Shown here in pieces: positions 35,631 through 49,732 of a stretch of DNA of 64,000 nt. This DNA comes from Lactobacillus sp. ESL0680 (GTDB lineage: Bacteria > Bacillota > Bacilli > Lactobacillales > Lactobacillaceae), in contig NZ_CP113945.1 in the NCBI RefSeq assembly GCF_029392855.1, positions 1 through 64,000 of the forward strand, given 5' to 3'. Each line of letters opens with the position of its first letter. Position 1 is the stretch's first letter. The notes under the pieces were generated by a model that saw nothing but the letters and a program-made list of their open reading frames with translations, had not been told where the DNA came from and did no database searches. The translations under genes were made by a program, and so were the position numbers.

Positions 35631-38471
35631 ATGAACAAACCACTGCAAGATGCAATTTTGAATGGCTTATATGATGCCGATTATCCGGGGCATGAATTAC
35701 TTAGTCCAAAATTGTTGAGAAATACAAAAACCGATAAAATTTGGCTGACTTTACGCCAAGAGCTATTGACGTGCCGTAATTTTACCTGGGCCGTCGCTTT
35801 TGTCACTCAAGATATGCTGGTGCCCTTTAAGGTAGTGATGGCTGACTTAGCAATTAAAGGTGTCAGCGGGACAATTATTACGGGTGACTATTTGGCATTT
35901 AATAATCCGCAAGTGTTCCGTGAATTAATGAAAATTCCTAATTTAACAGTTAAAATTGCCGCAAACAATGGCTTTCATGCCAAGGGTTACCTGTTTGACC
36001 ATGATGAATGGCAGACATTAGTAATTGGCAGTGCTAACTTCACTAGAGCAGCCTTACTTAGTAATTATGAGTGGGCCTTAAAAGTTAGTTCGCGTGAAAA
36101 TGCGGCCTTAACCAAGCAACTGGCCGCACAAATTCAGCAACTAGAAGAAACAAGTGTGTCGTTAACTGCAGAATGGCTTCAAGAATATGAGGCAAATTGG
36201 GTAAAACCTGTAAGCAGAGTATTGCCTAAGCCCAAAACAGCATCCCCAATTACCCCTAACCAAATGCAGACTGCTGCCTTAAAAGAACTAAAGGCGCTAG
36301 TTGACACTGGGCAAAAGCGCGGGTTAGTTGTTTCGGCAACAGGAACAGGAAAAACGTATCTTGGTGCCTTTGCCGTAAAGGATTTTGCACCACACAAGTT
36401 CTTATACGTTGTGCATCGCGAGCAGATTGCTAAAAAGGCCTTAGAAAGTTTTTACCAAGTAATTGGCGGTGAGCGTAGTAATTATGGCTTGTTAACTGGT
36501 CACAAGCATCAGCTTAACTGCCAGTATGTTTTTGCGACTGTGCAAACCCTGAGTCAGCCGGATATGCTTGCTAGTCTCTCTCAAGATGAATTTGATTATA
36601 TTTTAATTGATGAAGCCCACCGGGCTGCTGCGCCTAGTTATCAGCGCGTGCTTGATTATTTCACGCCGCAATTTTGGCTGGGGATGACAGCAACGCCTGA
36701 GCGAATGGATGACCAGGATGTCTACCAACTGTTTGATTATAATTTGGCCTATGAGATTAGACTGCGGGATGCCTTAGAAGAAAAAATGCTGGCACCATTT
36801 CATTACGTTGGGGTGGAAGATTATGAGGTTGATGGCGAAAGTATCGACGAAACGACTAATTTGCGTAATTTGGTAGCACCTAAACGAGTTGACTATGTGT
36901 TAGAGCAGCTTAATTATTATGGTTATTGCGGGACAAAAGCCCGCGGCTTAGTTTTTTGCAGCCGTCAGGAAGAAGCACGTGAATTAGCCCAATTGTTTAC
37001 TGCACGCGGTCATTCAGCAGTTGCTTTGACTAATGAAGACAGCGAAGTTAGGCGGGCAGAAGTGGTTGCCCAGCTTGAAAGCGGCCAAATCGAATACATT
37101 GTAACTGTTGACTTGTTTAACGAGGGAATTGATATTCCTTCACTTAACCAGATTGTGATGTTGCGTAATACCCAGTCAAGCATTGTCTTTATTCAGCAGT
37201 TAGGACGGGGACTGAGGAAATATCCTGGGAAAGATTACGTTACAGTAATTGATTTTATCGGTAATTATAAAAATAATTATTTGATTCCGATTGCGCTGAA
37301 TCAAGATGCTAGCCGCAGTCAAGATAAGGCACGAGAAGAGAGCACATTGCCGGGACTAATTGATGTGTCAACGATTAACTTTAGCCGGATTGCTTCGGAT
37401 AAAATTTTGGCATCACTTGACCAGATTAAACTTGATAGTCTGAAGGAATTGCGACAGTCCTACAATGATTTGCAAGAAAAAATTGGCCGGCCGCCGCTAT
37501 TGTTTGATTTTTATCAGTATGGTTCAACTTCACCGCTGGTCTTTGCTAACAATCATAGTTTGCAGCACTACGGGCAGTTTTTAAGTAAAATGGGCGAGCC
37601 GGTTGAACTTAATAAGTATGAAAATGCAGTCTTATCATTTATGACCAAGGAGTTATTGAACGGCAAAAGACCACACGAACTCTGTTTGCTACAATTATTG
37701 CTGGCAAAAGGACAAGTCAGTCAAGACGAATATGAGCAGGAATTGCGTCAAAATCATGCTTATGTCGATCGTGCGGTATTAACTTCAGTTGAGGCAATTT
37801 TGTCATTGTCCTTTTTCGATATTAAGCAAGGAAAAACTACCAAAAAGGCGCAGTATGGTGACCAAGCATTAATCATGCACCCGAATTTATTGGATTATCG
37901 CTTGTCACCGCAATTGCAGCAGGCACTAGAAGCAAATGCGGTGTTTAAGAAATTGTTCGTTGATGTGGTTAAGACTGGGCTAGCCCTTAACAAGCAGTAT
38001 GATAACCAACAGCAATTTACGCTTTATCAGCAGTATGACCGTAAGGACGTTTGCCGTCTGCTTAATTGGCCCAAGGACGTGTCGGCGCCAATGTATGGTT
38101 ATCGGGTAGAAGAAAAAGAGACGCCAATTTTTATCACTTACCAAAAGGATTCGGCTGATAAGCGCAACGCAGTTTATGATAATACGCTAGAAGATGGTCG
38201 GAGTTTGCGCTGGTATACTCGTTCGCCGCGCCACCTTGAGTCGGATGAAGTGCAGCGTCTGCTTAATTCACCGCAGATGAAGCTGCACTTGTTTGTGAAG
38301 AAGAGCGATGCAATCGGCAAGCAGTTTTTCTATTTAGGTGAGGCCGATATTCAAAAGGAAACAGTGGAAGAGGAATTGCTGGGGCCGAAAAAGAAGGCAG
38401 CAGTGGGGATGAATCTCTTATTGAAGCACCCACTTGAAGCTAGAATGTATGAATTATTATTTGCGGAATAA
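35631..38471 (+). CDS. PLD-nuclease/DEAD-helicase/DUF3427 fusion protein
   Basis: A 946-residue three-part protein. The N-terminal phospholipase-D-type domain has the HKD motif at His116, Lys118, Asp123 (HAKGYLFD) followed by GSANFTRAAL. A superfamily-2 helicase follows: ATGTGKTYL near 237, DEAH near 327, GMTATPER, and QQLGRGLRK as motif VI. The C-terminal part matches DUF3427. Such proteins are frequent in lactobacilli and resemble the helicase-nuclease parts of restriction or defence systems, but this one stands alone with no methylase or specificity gene. Role inferred. Confidence 0.88.
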   Translation: MNKPLQDAILNGLYDADYPGHELLSPKLLRNTKTDKIWLTLRQELLTCRNFTWAVAFVTQDMLVPFKVVMADLAIKGVSGTIITGDYLAFNNPQVFRELMKIPNLTVKIAANNGFHAKGYLFDHDEWQTLVIGSANFTRAALLSNYEWALKVSSRENAALTKQLAAQIQQLEETSVSLTAEWLQEYEANWVKPVSRVLPKPKTASPITPNQMQTAALKELKALVDTGQKRGLVVSATGTGKTYLGAFAVKDFAPHKFLYVVHREQIAKKALESFYQVIGGERSNYGLLTGHKHQLNCQYVFATVQTLSQPDMLASLSQDEFDYILIDEAHRAAAPSYQRVLDYFTPQFWLGMTATPERMDDQDVYQLFDYNLAYEIRLRDALEEKMLAPFHYVGVEDYEVDGESIDETTNLRNLVAPKRVDYVLEQLNYYGYCGTKARGLVFCSRQEEARELAQLFTARGHSAVALTNEDSEVRRAEVVAQLESGQIEYIVTVDLFNEGIDIPSLNQIVMLRNTQSSIVFIQQLGRGLRKYPGKDYVTVIDFIGNYKNNYLIPIALNQDASRSQDKAREESTLPGLIDVSTINFSRIASDKILASLDQIKLDSLKELRQSYNDLQEKIGRPPLLFDFYQYGSTSPLVFANNHSLQHYGQFLSKMGEPVELNKYENAVLSFMTKELLNGKRPHELCLLQLLLAKGQVSQDEYEQELRQNHAYVDRAVLTSVEAILSLSFFDIKQGKTTKKAQYGDQALIMHPNLLDYRLSPQLQQALEANAVFKKLFVDVVKTGLALNKQYDNQQQFTLYQQYDRKDVCRLLNWPKDVSAPMYGYRVEEKETPIFITYQKDSADKRNAVYDNTLEDGRSLRWYTRSPRHLESDEVQRLLNSPQMKLHLFVKKSDAIGKQFFYLGEADIQKETVEEELLGPKKKAAVGMNLLLKHPLEARMYELLFAE

Positions 38472-38503
38472 AAAAAGCTTCCATGTATATGGAAGCTTTT
38501 TTA
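38471..38503. terminator. bidirectional terminator
   Basis: AAAAAAGCTTCCAT/ATGGAAGCTTTTTT, a perfect stem between the convergent helicase and serine hydrolase genes. Confidence 0.93.
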
Positions 38504-38514
38504 GTTTAGTTAAT

Positions 38515-39642
38515 TTATCTGGAAACAAATGTGTTTGGCTTAAGATGCTGCAGAATGGCATAACCAACATCTTTTTCGTCGTTTTCGTTGTCATCAGTTT
38601 GGTTAAGGAACATGACAATTCCGTTTTGATTATCAGTTGTCAGTTGTACCCAAGTGCCGAAGTGATTACCGCTAAGACTGCCATAGGCCAATTTTAGCGA
38701 ATCATTATTTTTGAGATACATGCCGCCGGAATAATCAGTTATCTTACTATTTAAGTGGGTGAGGTAATTGAAGTCGTCCTTATTGAGGATGGTACCGTCG
38801 GTTAAACCAACCTGAATCTTGTAATATTCTTCTGGCGTTGAGAATAGATTGCCGGCACCAGGAATTTGAGAAGCGAGGGACCGTTTAACATAAGAAGAAT
38901 TTTGGTAATTTTTTCCGCCGTTGGAATAATATGAAATTGGATCGGTCATGCCACTGGGAATGTTTTGGTACAAGTAGGTGCTTTTGAGGCCGAGCTTGTT
39001 AACAATCCGATTCTGGAAGTTTGCTTCATAAGATTGACCGGTTAGTTGCCGGATAATGCCGACCAGCAGGATGTAGTTGGCATTATTGTACTTGTAAGTT
39101 CCAACTGGTGCCGAAGGTGAACTGTTAATCTTGTTAACGATCCAATTAACGGCGTTATTTTCGGAATAATTATAACCGCGGTTAATTTCGGTATTGGTGA
39201 CAGTAATTCCGGAAGTATGAGTTAACAGGTTACCGACGGAAATTTGGTCGGCGTTTTTCAGATTAGGGTACCAGCGAGAAATTTTGGTATATTGCGAAAA
39301 GGCATTGTCGGTATGTAAATTTTCGTTGATTAGCTGGATAATCATTGCGCCAGTGATTACTTTTTGCAGGGATGCAGTTGGATAAACAACGCTGTCGTCG
39401 CCATTGCCAATGCGTTTGCCGTACCAGGCATAACCATAACTAATTGGCTGCACCTGTCCGTTTTTGATGACGGCAACACTACCGCGCATGTGGTGCTGCT
39501 GCAGTGTATTTCTTACAAAAGTGTACATGTCATTTTGACTGCTAGTGCTAGACGCTGCTTCAGTTTGGACAGCGCTGGTAGCTAATAGTGCGGTTAAGCC
39601 CAAGGTTAGAGCTGCCGCTAATGTAATAATTTTATGTTTCAA
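38515..39642 (-). CDS. secreted beta-lactamase-family serine hydrolase
   Basis: A 375-residue penicillin-binding-protein/class C beta-lactamase-fold protein. Residues 1-30 are a signal peptide (LALTLGLTALLATSA-like core, cleavage near EAA). The catalytic SxxK is Ser91-Leu-Gln-Lys94. A Tyr-x-Asn element lies in GTYKYNNANYILL, and the third motif is probably HFGTW. Such proteins in lactobacilli act as D-Ala-D-Ala carboxypeptidase-like or esterase enzymes at the cell surface. It is a single gene; GAGGAGC precedes the ATG. Confidence 0.88.
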   Translation of the reverse strand: MKHKIITLAAALTLGLTALLATSAVQTEAASSTSSQNDMYTFVRNTLQQHHMRGSVAVIKNGQVQPISYGYAWYGKRIGNGDDSVVYPTASLQKVITGAMIIQLINENLHTDNAFSQYTKISRWYPNLKNADQISVGNLLTHTSGITVTNTEINRGYNYSENNAVNWIVNKINSSPSAPVGTYKYNNANYILLVGIIRQLTGQSYEANFQNRIVNKLGLKSTYLYQNIPSGMTDPISYYSNGGKNYQNSSYVKRSLASQIPGAGNLFSTPEEYYKIQVGLTDGTILNKDDFNYLTHLNSKITDYSGGMYLKNNDSLKLAYGSLSGNHFGTWVQLTTDNQNGIVMFLNQTDDNENDEKDVGYAILQHLKPNTFVSR

Positions 39643-39810
39643 AATTCAAATTTGCTCCTCTCGAAGATATAATTGTATTATAGAACGATTGTGTTAATAA
39701 ACGTGTGCAAAACTATTAAAATTGTTTGACAATATTACTTTTAATAGAATTTGACGAGCAATTTGCGTTAGGGAAACTGATTTTAATTATATATATGGAA
39801 GGAAAATGAA

Positions 39811-40224
39811 ATGGCAGCTAAGAAAATCATTCGTGACACCTTATTTTTAAAGCAAAAAGCGGAAGAAGCAACCAAAGAAGATTACCAAACTGCAATTGAT
39901 TTGCGCGATACATTAATTGCTGAGCGTGAGTCGGCTGCCGGACTTGCAGCTAATATGATTGGCGTCAATAAAAAGATTATTGCCTTCTATATGGGAGATT
40001 TGCCGATTGTGATGATTAATCCGCAGATAATTGCTAAAAGCGGGCGGTATTTGACAGAAGAAGGCTGTCTTTCCTTATTTGGTTTGCGGAAGACGGAACG
40101 TTATCAGTCAATAACGGTTGAATATCAGAATTTAAATTTCCAGATGCAGAAGCAAACTTTTACTGGTTTTGTTGCAGAAACTATCCAACATGAAGTGGAT
40201 CATTGTGCAGGAATCCTGATTTAA
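39811..40224 (+). CDS. peptide deformylase-like protein
   Basis: A 137-residue protein of the deformylase fold, which removes the formyl group from nascent proteins. Motif 2 EEGCLS (Cys86) and motif 3 QHEVDH (His127, Glu128, His131) supply the metal ligands and catalytic Glu. Motif 1 reads GLAANM, with Met49 where classical enzymes have the Gln of GxGLAAxQ. The protein is also shorter than the main Def (about 184 residues in Firmicutes). It may be an accessory or altered deformylase. GGAAGGAAAATGAA precedes the start. Confidence 0.8.
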   Translation: MAAKKIIRDTLFLKQKAEEATKEDYQTAIDLRDTLIAERESAAGLAANMIGVNKKIIAFYMGDLPIVMINPQIIAKSGRYLTEEGCLSLFGLRKTERYQSITVEYQNLNFQMQKQTFTGFVAETIQHEVDHCAGILI

Positions 40225-40692
40225 CTAAAAGTTTTTTGGACAATAAACGCTGATATATCAAGGATTAGTATTATTTTTGAAAAAAGTAGCAAAAAAAGCT
40301 TGCAAAAGGGGAGACAAGTTGGTAATATTAATAACTGTCGTCGGGCAAGAGAGCGAAAGGCTTGAGAGCAAGGCGGCGAAATAAAAACTAAGCAAGAGGG
40401 CTTGACAAGAGCTCAAAGGTTTAGTAAGATAATAAACGCTGCTGAGGGAGTTGAAAACTTCTTCAACAGGGGGCAGAAAAAACTTCTTGACAAAAGAAAA
40501 TACTTCTGTTAAAATAAAGAAGCACTGATGTAAGTTATTTACGTCAGTGGGTAGTACCTTGAAAACTGAACAATGTTTTCGCAAAGTGTGCGGGTGTAAG
40601 AACCCAAAACAAAAAAGCGAAGTCAATTTCGCAAGCAAATAAATCCGAGATGCAAATCTTGGAACGAATGAGCAAACATTCAAACAAACATT
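40225..40692 (+). promoter_or_regulatory. rRNA operon promoters and leader
   Basis: There is no gene here. Two promoters are clear: TTGACA (40402-40407) with TAAGAT (40425-40430), and TTGACA (40487-40492) with TAAAAT (40510-40515), both with 17-base spacers. The stretch TGAAAACTGAACAATG before 16S recurs in similar form in the spacer before 23S (42380-42400), as expected for processing and antitermination sequences. Confidence 0.85.
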
Positions 40693-45380
<4,688 letters not shown>

Positions 45381-45462
45381 GAGCTTGAGCAATCTGGAGA
45401 GTGTAAGAAAGTTTTTTCAAGAGATTATATTTAGTTTTGAGTGTAAGAACTCAAACAAAAAA

Positions 45463-45580
45463 GTACGGTGGCAATAGCAAGAAGGAAACACCTGTAACCA
45501 TGTCGAACACAGTAGTTAAGCTTCTTCACGCCGAGAGTAGTTGGTGGGAGACTGCCTGCGAGGGTAGGACGCTGCCGTGC
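45463..45580 (+). rRNA. 5S ribosomal RNA
   Basis: About 118 bases, with terminal stem GTACGGTGGC/GCTGCCGTGC and the conserved CATGTCGAACACAG and AAGCTTCTTCACGCC segments. It follows 23S by about 80 bases. Confidence 0.95.
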
Positions 45581-45591
45581 TTTTTTAATAT

Positions 45592-45664
45592 TCCGGCTTA
45601 GCTCAGTTGGTAGAGCGCTTGACTGTTAATCAAGATGTCGTCAGTTCGAGTCTGACAGCCGGAG
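45592..45664 (+). tRNA. tRNA-Asn (anticodon GTT)
   Basis: Cloverleaf: acceptor TCCGGCT/AGCCGGA, anticodon stem CTTGA/TCAAG with loop CTGTTAA, T-arm GTCAG TTCGAGT CTGAC. The CCA is not encoded. It is the last gene of the rRNA operon. Confidence 0.97.
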
Positions 45665-45677
45665 CAAGGTAAAAGAA

Positions 45678-45702
45678 AGAGGACCTCGGGTCCTCTTTTT
45701 TA
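45678..45702 (+). terminator. rRNA operon terminator
   Basis: AGAGGACC-TCG-GGTCCTCT followed by TTTTTTA, 14 bases after tRNA-Asn. Confidence 0.95.
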
Positions 45703-45713
45703 TGTATTCTGTT

Positions 45714-46640
45714 TTATCTAATAATTGGTTGAATTTGTAATTCCTGAAACTTAGTAATTAAGTTACTTAAGCTGGGACTTAGTTTTTTTCCATGTTTGAC
45801 TGCGATGAAATATTTTATTTCAATCAATTGTGGATCTAACGGTAAAAGGTTGATAGGTGTCTGTGCCATTCTTTTAATGATGCTGGCAGCAGAAATTGTT
45901 AGACCTAGTCCTTTGATAGCTAAATTAGTAGCCGTAATGATACTGTTACTCTCTAAAATAATGTTGGGCTTAATATGGAACTTTTGGAAAGCACCGTCTA
46001 CTTGGTGTCTGATTGCTGAATTAGCAGAGCTGACGACAAAGGGTTCTTTCAATAGCTCTTTAATGTCATATTCTTCTGGGTCCAAAATGAATTTGCCCTT
46101 TTTAAAGTAAGGTGAAGCAGGGGGAATAATCACAAAGTATTTTTCACTGCCGTTAACATAGAAATCTAGCCCATGATTAAGTGATTCAGGTGTTTGACCG
46201 ATGTAGCAGTCAATCTGTTCGTGTAATAATTGAGCCTCATTTTTTCGCGGAAATGATTCAAACAATTGAACCTTAATATTAGTATTATCGGTTAAAAAAT
46301 TGGGCAACAACTCTGGCAGTAAAAAGGTTCCGAGACTTTCTAAGATACCAATTCGAATAATTTCTTTATCTGGGTGGACATAGGGCGTTAACTTTTGAGT
46401 TAAGTTTTGCTTGTTACTGATGGCTGTTTCTAAGTATTTGTAATAAATTAGGCCAGCTTCAGTTAAGGTAAAGGGAAGATTATTGCGATTGATGATTGTG
46501 GCTCCCAGTTGTTTCTCTATTCGCTTAATTAGTTGGGTTAAATAGGGCTGGGAAATATACAGTTCATGTGCAGCCCGGGTAAAATTACTTTCCTTGAGCA
46601 AAGCATCAAGATAGTGTAATAAAATTTCTGGATTCTTCAT
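45714..46640 (-). CDS. LysR family transcriptional regulator
   Basis: A 308-residue LysR-type regulator. The winged HTH is at about residues 10-65 (NFTRAAHELYISQPYLTQLIKRIEKQLG), followed by a periplasmic-binding-protein-like effector domain (EIIRIGILESLGTFLLPELLP, IDCYIGQTPE). It is divergent from the flavoprotein gene at 46756, so it probably controls that gene in response to a small acid or amine. The intergenic region has two adjacent palindromes. ATG after GGAGAAAGTTA. Confidence 0.92.
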   Translation of the reverse strand: MKNPEILLHYLDALLKESNFTRAAHELYISQPYLTQLIKRIEKQLGATIINRNNLPFTLTEAGLIYYKYLETAISNKQNLTQKLTPYVHPDKEIIRIGILESLGTFLLPELLPNFLTDNTNIKVQLFESFPRKNEAQLLHEQIDCYIGQTPESLNHGLDFYVNGSEKYFVIIPPASPYFKKGKFILDPEEYDIKELLKEPFVVSSANSAIRHQVDGAFQKFHIKPNIILESNSIITATNLAIKGLGLTISAASIIKRMAQTPINLLPLDPQLIEIKYFIAVKHGKKLSPSLSNLITKFQELQIQPIIR

Positions 46641-46652
46641 TAACTTTCTCCA

Positions 46653-46682
46653 ATAACAAAATTGTTATGACTTACTTGTCAT
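46653..46682. promoter_or_regulatory. candidate LysR binding sites
   Basis: ATAACAA-AA-TTGTTAT (46653-46668) and ATGAC-N6-GTCAT (46667-46682) overlap by two bases in the divergent intergenic region. Dyads of the T-N11-A kind are usual LysR recognition sites. Confidence 0.55.
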
Positions 46683-46755
46683 AAAAGTATTTTACGATTT
46701 AACTGAAGATTAGTAAACTTTAGTTATTGAATGTTGCAGAAAGGAAGCACAAATA

Positions 46756-48636
46756 ATGAAACCAGGTACATATAATGTAAAAGCAAAGGGTCATGGCGCT
46801 AGCTTTATGCCAATGAAGGTGACACTTTCTGAAGATAAAATAACTGATATTACAATTGATTCCAGTGGTGAAACTAAGGGAGTTGCCGACAAAGTTTTTG
46901 AGCGGCTACCAAAGCAAATCATTGCCAACCAAACTTTAAATGTTGATGCTGTGAGTGGTGCAACGATCTCAAGTAATGGTGTGGTTACGGGAGTTGCTGA
47001 AGCGATAACTCAAGCCGGCGGCGATGCTCAAGAATGGGAGAACCGTGCTAAACCAAGCGTTAATGATGGTGAAGACAAAGAATTCACAACTGATGTTGTC
47101 GTAATTGGTGCTGGTGGTGCCGGCCTTGCTGCAGCTGCAAGAACAATTCAAAATGGCAAAAAAGTTATCGTTTTGGAAAAATATCCGCAAATCGGCGGTA
47201 ACACAACTCGTGCTGGTGGTCCATTAAACGCGGCAGAACCTGACTGGCAAAAGCAATTTAAGGCACTTCCAGGTGAAAAAGAAAGCTTGATTAAGCTAGC
47301 AGAAATGCCAATTGATGAGATTGATCCCGAATATCAAGAAGACTTTAAGAAATTACAAAAGCAGATTAATGCTTATGTTGAATCTGATGGCGATTACTTG
47401 TTTGATTCAGTGTTATTACACGAAATTCAAACTTACTTAGGTGGTAAGCGGAAAGATTTAAATGGTAATGAAATCCACGGTAACTATGCCTTAGTAACTG
47501 AATTAGTTAACAATGTTTTGGATTCCGTTAAGTGGCTGACAGATTTAGGGGTTAAATTTGATCGCAGCGACGTTACTATGCCAGTTGGTGCTTTATGGCG
47601 CAGAGGTCATAAGCCAGTTGAGCCAATGGGCTATGCCTTTATCCACGTTTTAGGTGATTGGGCTAAAGAACACGGAGCAACGATTTTAACTGAGACTAGA
47701 GCCAAGCATTTAATTATTAATGATGGTCAAATTACGGGTGTAGTTGCGGAAGCTGGCAATGGCAGTAAAGTAACCATTCACGCGCAAAAAGTAATTTTAA
47801 CTTCCGGTGGTTTTGGTGCGAATACGCCAATGGTTCAAAAGTACAACACTTATTGGAAGCATATTGATGACGATATTGCCACAACTAATTCACCAGCAAT
47901 TACTGGTGACGGGATTGCACTTGGTCAAGAAGCCGGTGCCAAGTTGGTCGGCATGGGCTTTATCCAATTAATGCCTGTTTCTGATCCAAAAACTGGTGAA
48001 TTGTTTACTGGTTTGCAGACACCGCCAGAGAACTTTATTATGGTTAATCAAAAGGGTGAACGTTTTGTTAACGAATTCGCTGAACGTGACACCTTGGCTC
48101 AAGCAGCCATTGCCAATGGCGGTCTGTTCTACCTGATTGCTGATGACAAGATTAAGTCTACAGCCTATAACACAACGCAAGAATCAATTGATGCACAGGT
48201 TGAAGCTGGCACTTTGCTCAAGGCCGATACACTTGAAGAATTAGCCGAAAAGGCCGGAATGGATCCAGATGTTTTAGTTGCAACAATTAAGAAATACAAT
48301 TCTTACGTTGATGCAGGTAAAGATCCTGAATTTGGCAAGAGTGCATTCCACTTGAAATGTGAAGTTGCACCATTTTATGCAACACCACGTAAACCAGCCA
48401 TTCACCATACAATGGGTGGCGTTAAGATTAATCCTAAGGCTCAAGTGCTTAATGAACAAGATCAAGTAATTGATGGCTTGTACGCTGCTGGTGAAGTAGC
48501 TGGCGGCTTGCATGCTGGTAACCGTTTAGGTGGTAACTCTTTGGCTGATATCTTTACATTCGGTCGAATTGCTGCCGATACTGCTTGCAGTGAATTAAAA
48601 GACACTGATACTGCAACTGGTGCATCTGCACATTAA
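46756..48636 (+). CDS. flavocytochrome-c-type fumarate/urocanate reductase
   Basis: A 626-residue flavoprotein reducing a C=C bond such as that of fumarate or urocanate. Residues 1-85 form an FMN-binding domain with the flavinylation motif SGAT (Thr70), normally modified by ApbE. The FAD domain starts [22 protein letters not shown] near 113, and [17 protein letters not shown] lies at the end. There is no signal peptide and no heme motif, so a cytosolic enzyme is expected. AGAAAGGAAG precedes the start. It is divergent from LysR. The substrate cannot be decided by eye. Confidence 0.88.
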   Translation: MKPGTYNVKAKGHGASFMPMKVTLSEDKITDITIDSSGETKGVADKVFERLPKQIIANQTLNVDAVSGATISSNGVVTGVAEAITQAGGDAQEWENRAKPSVNDGEDKEFTTDVVVIGAGGAGLAAAARTIQNGKKVIVLEKYPQIGGNTTRAGGPLNAAEPDWQKQFKALPGEKESLIKLAEMPIDEIDPEYQEDFKKLQKQINAYVESDGDYLFDSVLLHEIQTYLGGKRKDLNGNEIHGNYALVTELVNNVLDSVKWLTDLGVKFDRSDVTMPVGALWRRGHKPVEPMGYAFIHVLGDWAKEHGATILTETRAKHLIINDGQITGVVAEAGNGSKVTIHAQKVILTSGGFGANTPMVQKYNTYWKHIDDDIATTNSPAITGDGIALGQEAGAKLVGMGFIQLMPVSDPKTGELFTGLQTPPENFIMVNQKGERFVNEFAERDTLAQAAIANGGLFYLIADDKIKSTAYNTTQESIDAQVEAGTLLKADTLEELAEKAGMDPDVLVATIKKYNSYVDAGKDPEFGKSAFHLKCEVAPFYATPRKPAIHHTMGGVKINPKAQVLNEQDQVIDGLYAAGEVAGGLHAGNRLGGNSLADIFTFGRIAADTACSELKDTDTATGASAH

Positions 48637-48649
48637 TTAATAAATAAAA

Positions 48650-48687
48650 AATAATAGCTAACCTTGATGGTTGGCTATTATTTTTTT
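48650..48687. terminator. bidirectional terminator
   Basis: AATAATAGCTAACC pairs with GGTTGGCTATTATT between the convergent reductase and citG genes, with an A run before and a T run after. Confidence 0.9.
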
Positions 48688-48689
48688 GC

Positions 48690-49511
48690 TTATAAATAGT
48701 TGCGTTCTAACCCAACAAAAATAGTAACAATTAGTAAATCCGCACAACCGCCTAAGCTGTAGTTATGTTCTAGACAGTCTTGTGCTAGCTCAGTTAACTT
48801 TTGCTGGCCAGCTGGTGTAGCGTAGCCGCCCAAGTTTAAATACTCAGCAGCTTCTTGGTGCAGCCAATCAATTACCTGGGCATTGCCAGCGCGTTTAATT
48901 AGGTTGCTGTCGACAGTGACAGTTGCAATTTTCATTAACGTATCTAATAAGCGAGTTTGGACGGTTCCTGTACTATTTTTTAGAAAAGGAAGTGCAATCT
49001 TTTCGACAATTGGATAACCCTGTTCGGCTTCGGCGCGAGCGCCGCCGTAGCCGTATTTGGCGTACTCTTTTTCGCCGGCAGTTTGCGGCAGAGAATTACG
49101 TCCTAAATCATGTTTGACTAAGCCGCGACACATTTTTTGAATAGTTAAAAACAGTTCTGTCTGTCTAGTTTGGCAGTAACTTTCGGCACAAGTAAAAATA
49201 CCTAAGGCAAAGATTGCCCCCTTATGAGTGTTAACACTTTGAGTTGCCGTAAACATTACTTTCTCAGCGGCCAGTCCCTTTTGCCGAAGCGTGTAAAACA
49301 TTTGTCTTAAGTCTGTTTCCTTAAAATTTTGACCAAGTTCGACCGCGTCAGTTAAGTATTGTGTCAGGCTGAGACTGCTGTCAATGAAAGTATAGATGTT
49401 CATATCAGGGTGGGGGCCGGAACTAGCGGGATCAACTAATCCGGGTTTAGGTTCTGTAGTAACTTCATATAAAAGCGCGCGCAGTGCGTTTTGCGTAATT
49501 GAATTTATCAT
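48690..49511 (-). CDS. citG: triphosphoribosyl-dephospho-CoA synthase
   Basis: A 273-residue enzyme joining dephospho-CoA and ATP to form the precursor of the prosthetic group of citrate lyase or malonate decarboxylase. Family motifs: LLYEVTTEPKPGLVDPASSGPHPDM near the N-terminus, THKGAIFALGIF in the middle, and SLGGCADLLIVTIF at the end. No citrate lyase genes (citC-F) are in the window, so its client enzyme must be elsewhere or absent. Single gene on minus. Confidence 0.9.
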   Translation of the reverse strand: MINSITQNALRALLYEVTTEPKPGLVDPASSGPHPDMNIYTFIDSSLSLTQYLTDAVELGQNFKETDLRQMFYTLRQKGLAAEKVMFTATQSVNTHKGAIFALGIFTCAESYCQTRQTELFLTIQKMCRGLVKHDLGRNSLPQTAGEKEYAKYGYGGARAEAEQGYPIVEKIALPFLKNSTGTVQTRLLDTLMKIATVTVDSNLIKRAGNAQVIDWLHQEAAEYLNLGGYATPAGQQKLTELAQDCLEHNYSLGGCADLLIVTIFVGLERNYL

Positions 49512-49732
49512 AGATTAATATCTTGCTTATTAAATTGTGTTCTAAAATTCGTACATCTGTAGTAACATAGGCTGTTACGGTAATTATAATTTTTTATCAA
49601 TTATCAGGTAATTTGAGAATAACATAATTTAAAAGGTGGCTCAAGTTGCCAAAAATTATTAAAAACATCAAAAACTTAGCAAAATAAAGTTATTTGTTAA
49701 GAAATATTCGTGTCGTTTTAAAGGAGAAAGAA
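49512..49732 (+). other. intergenic region ahead of gntP
   Basis: Divergent region between citG and the permease. No gene. A possible -10 TATAAT lies near 49583 (GTAATTATAATTT). No riboswitch was recognised. Confidence 0.4.
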
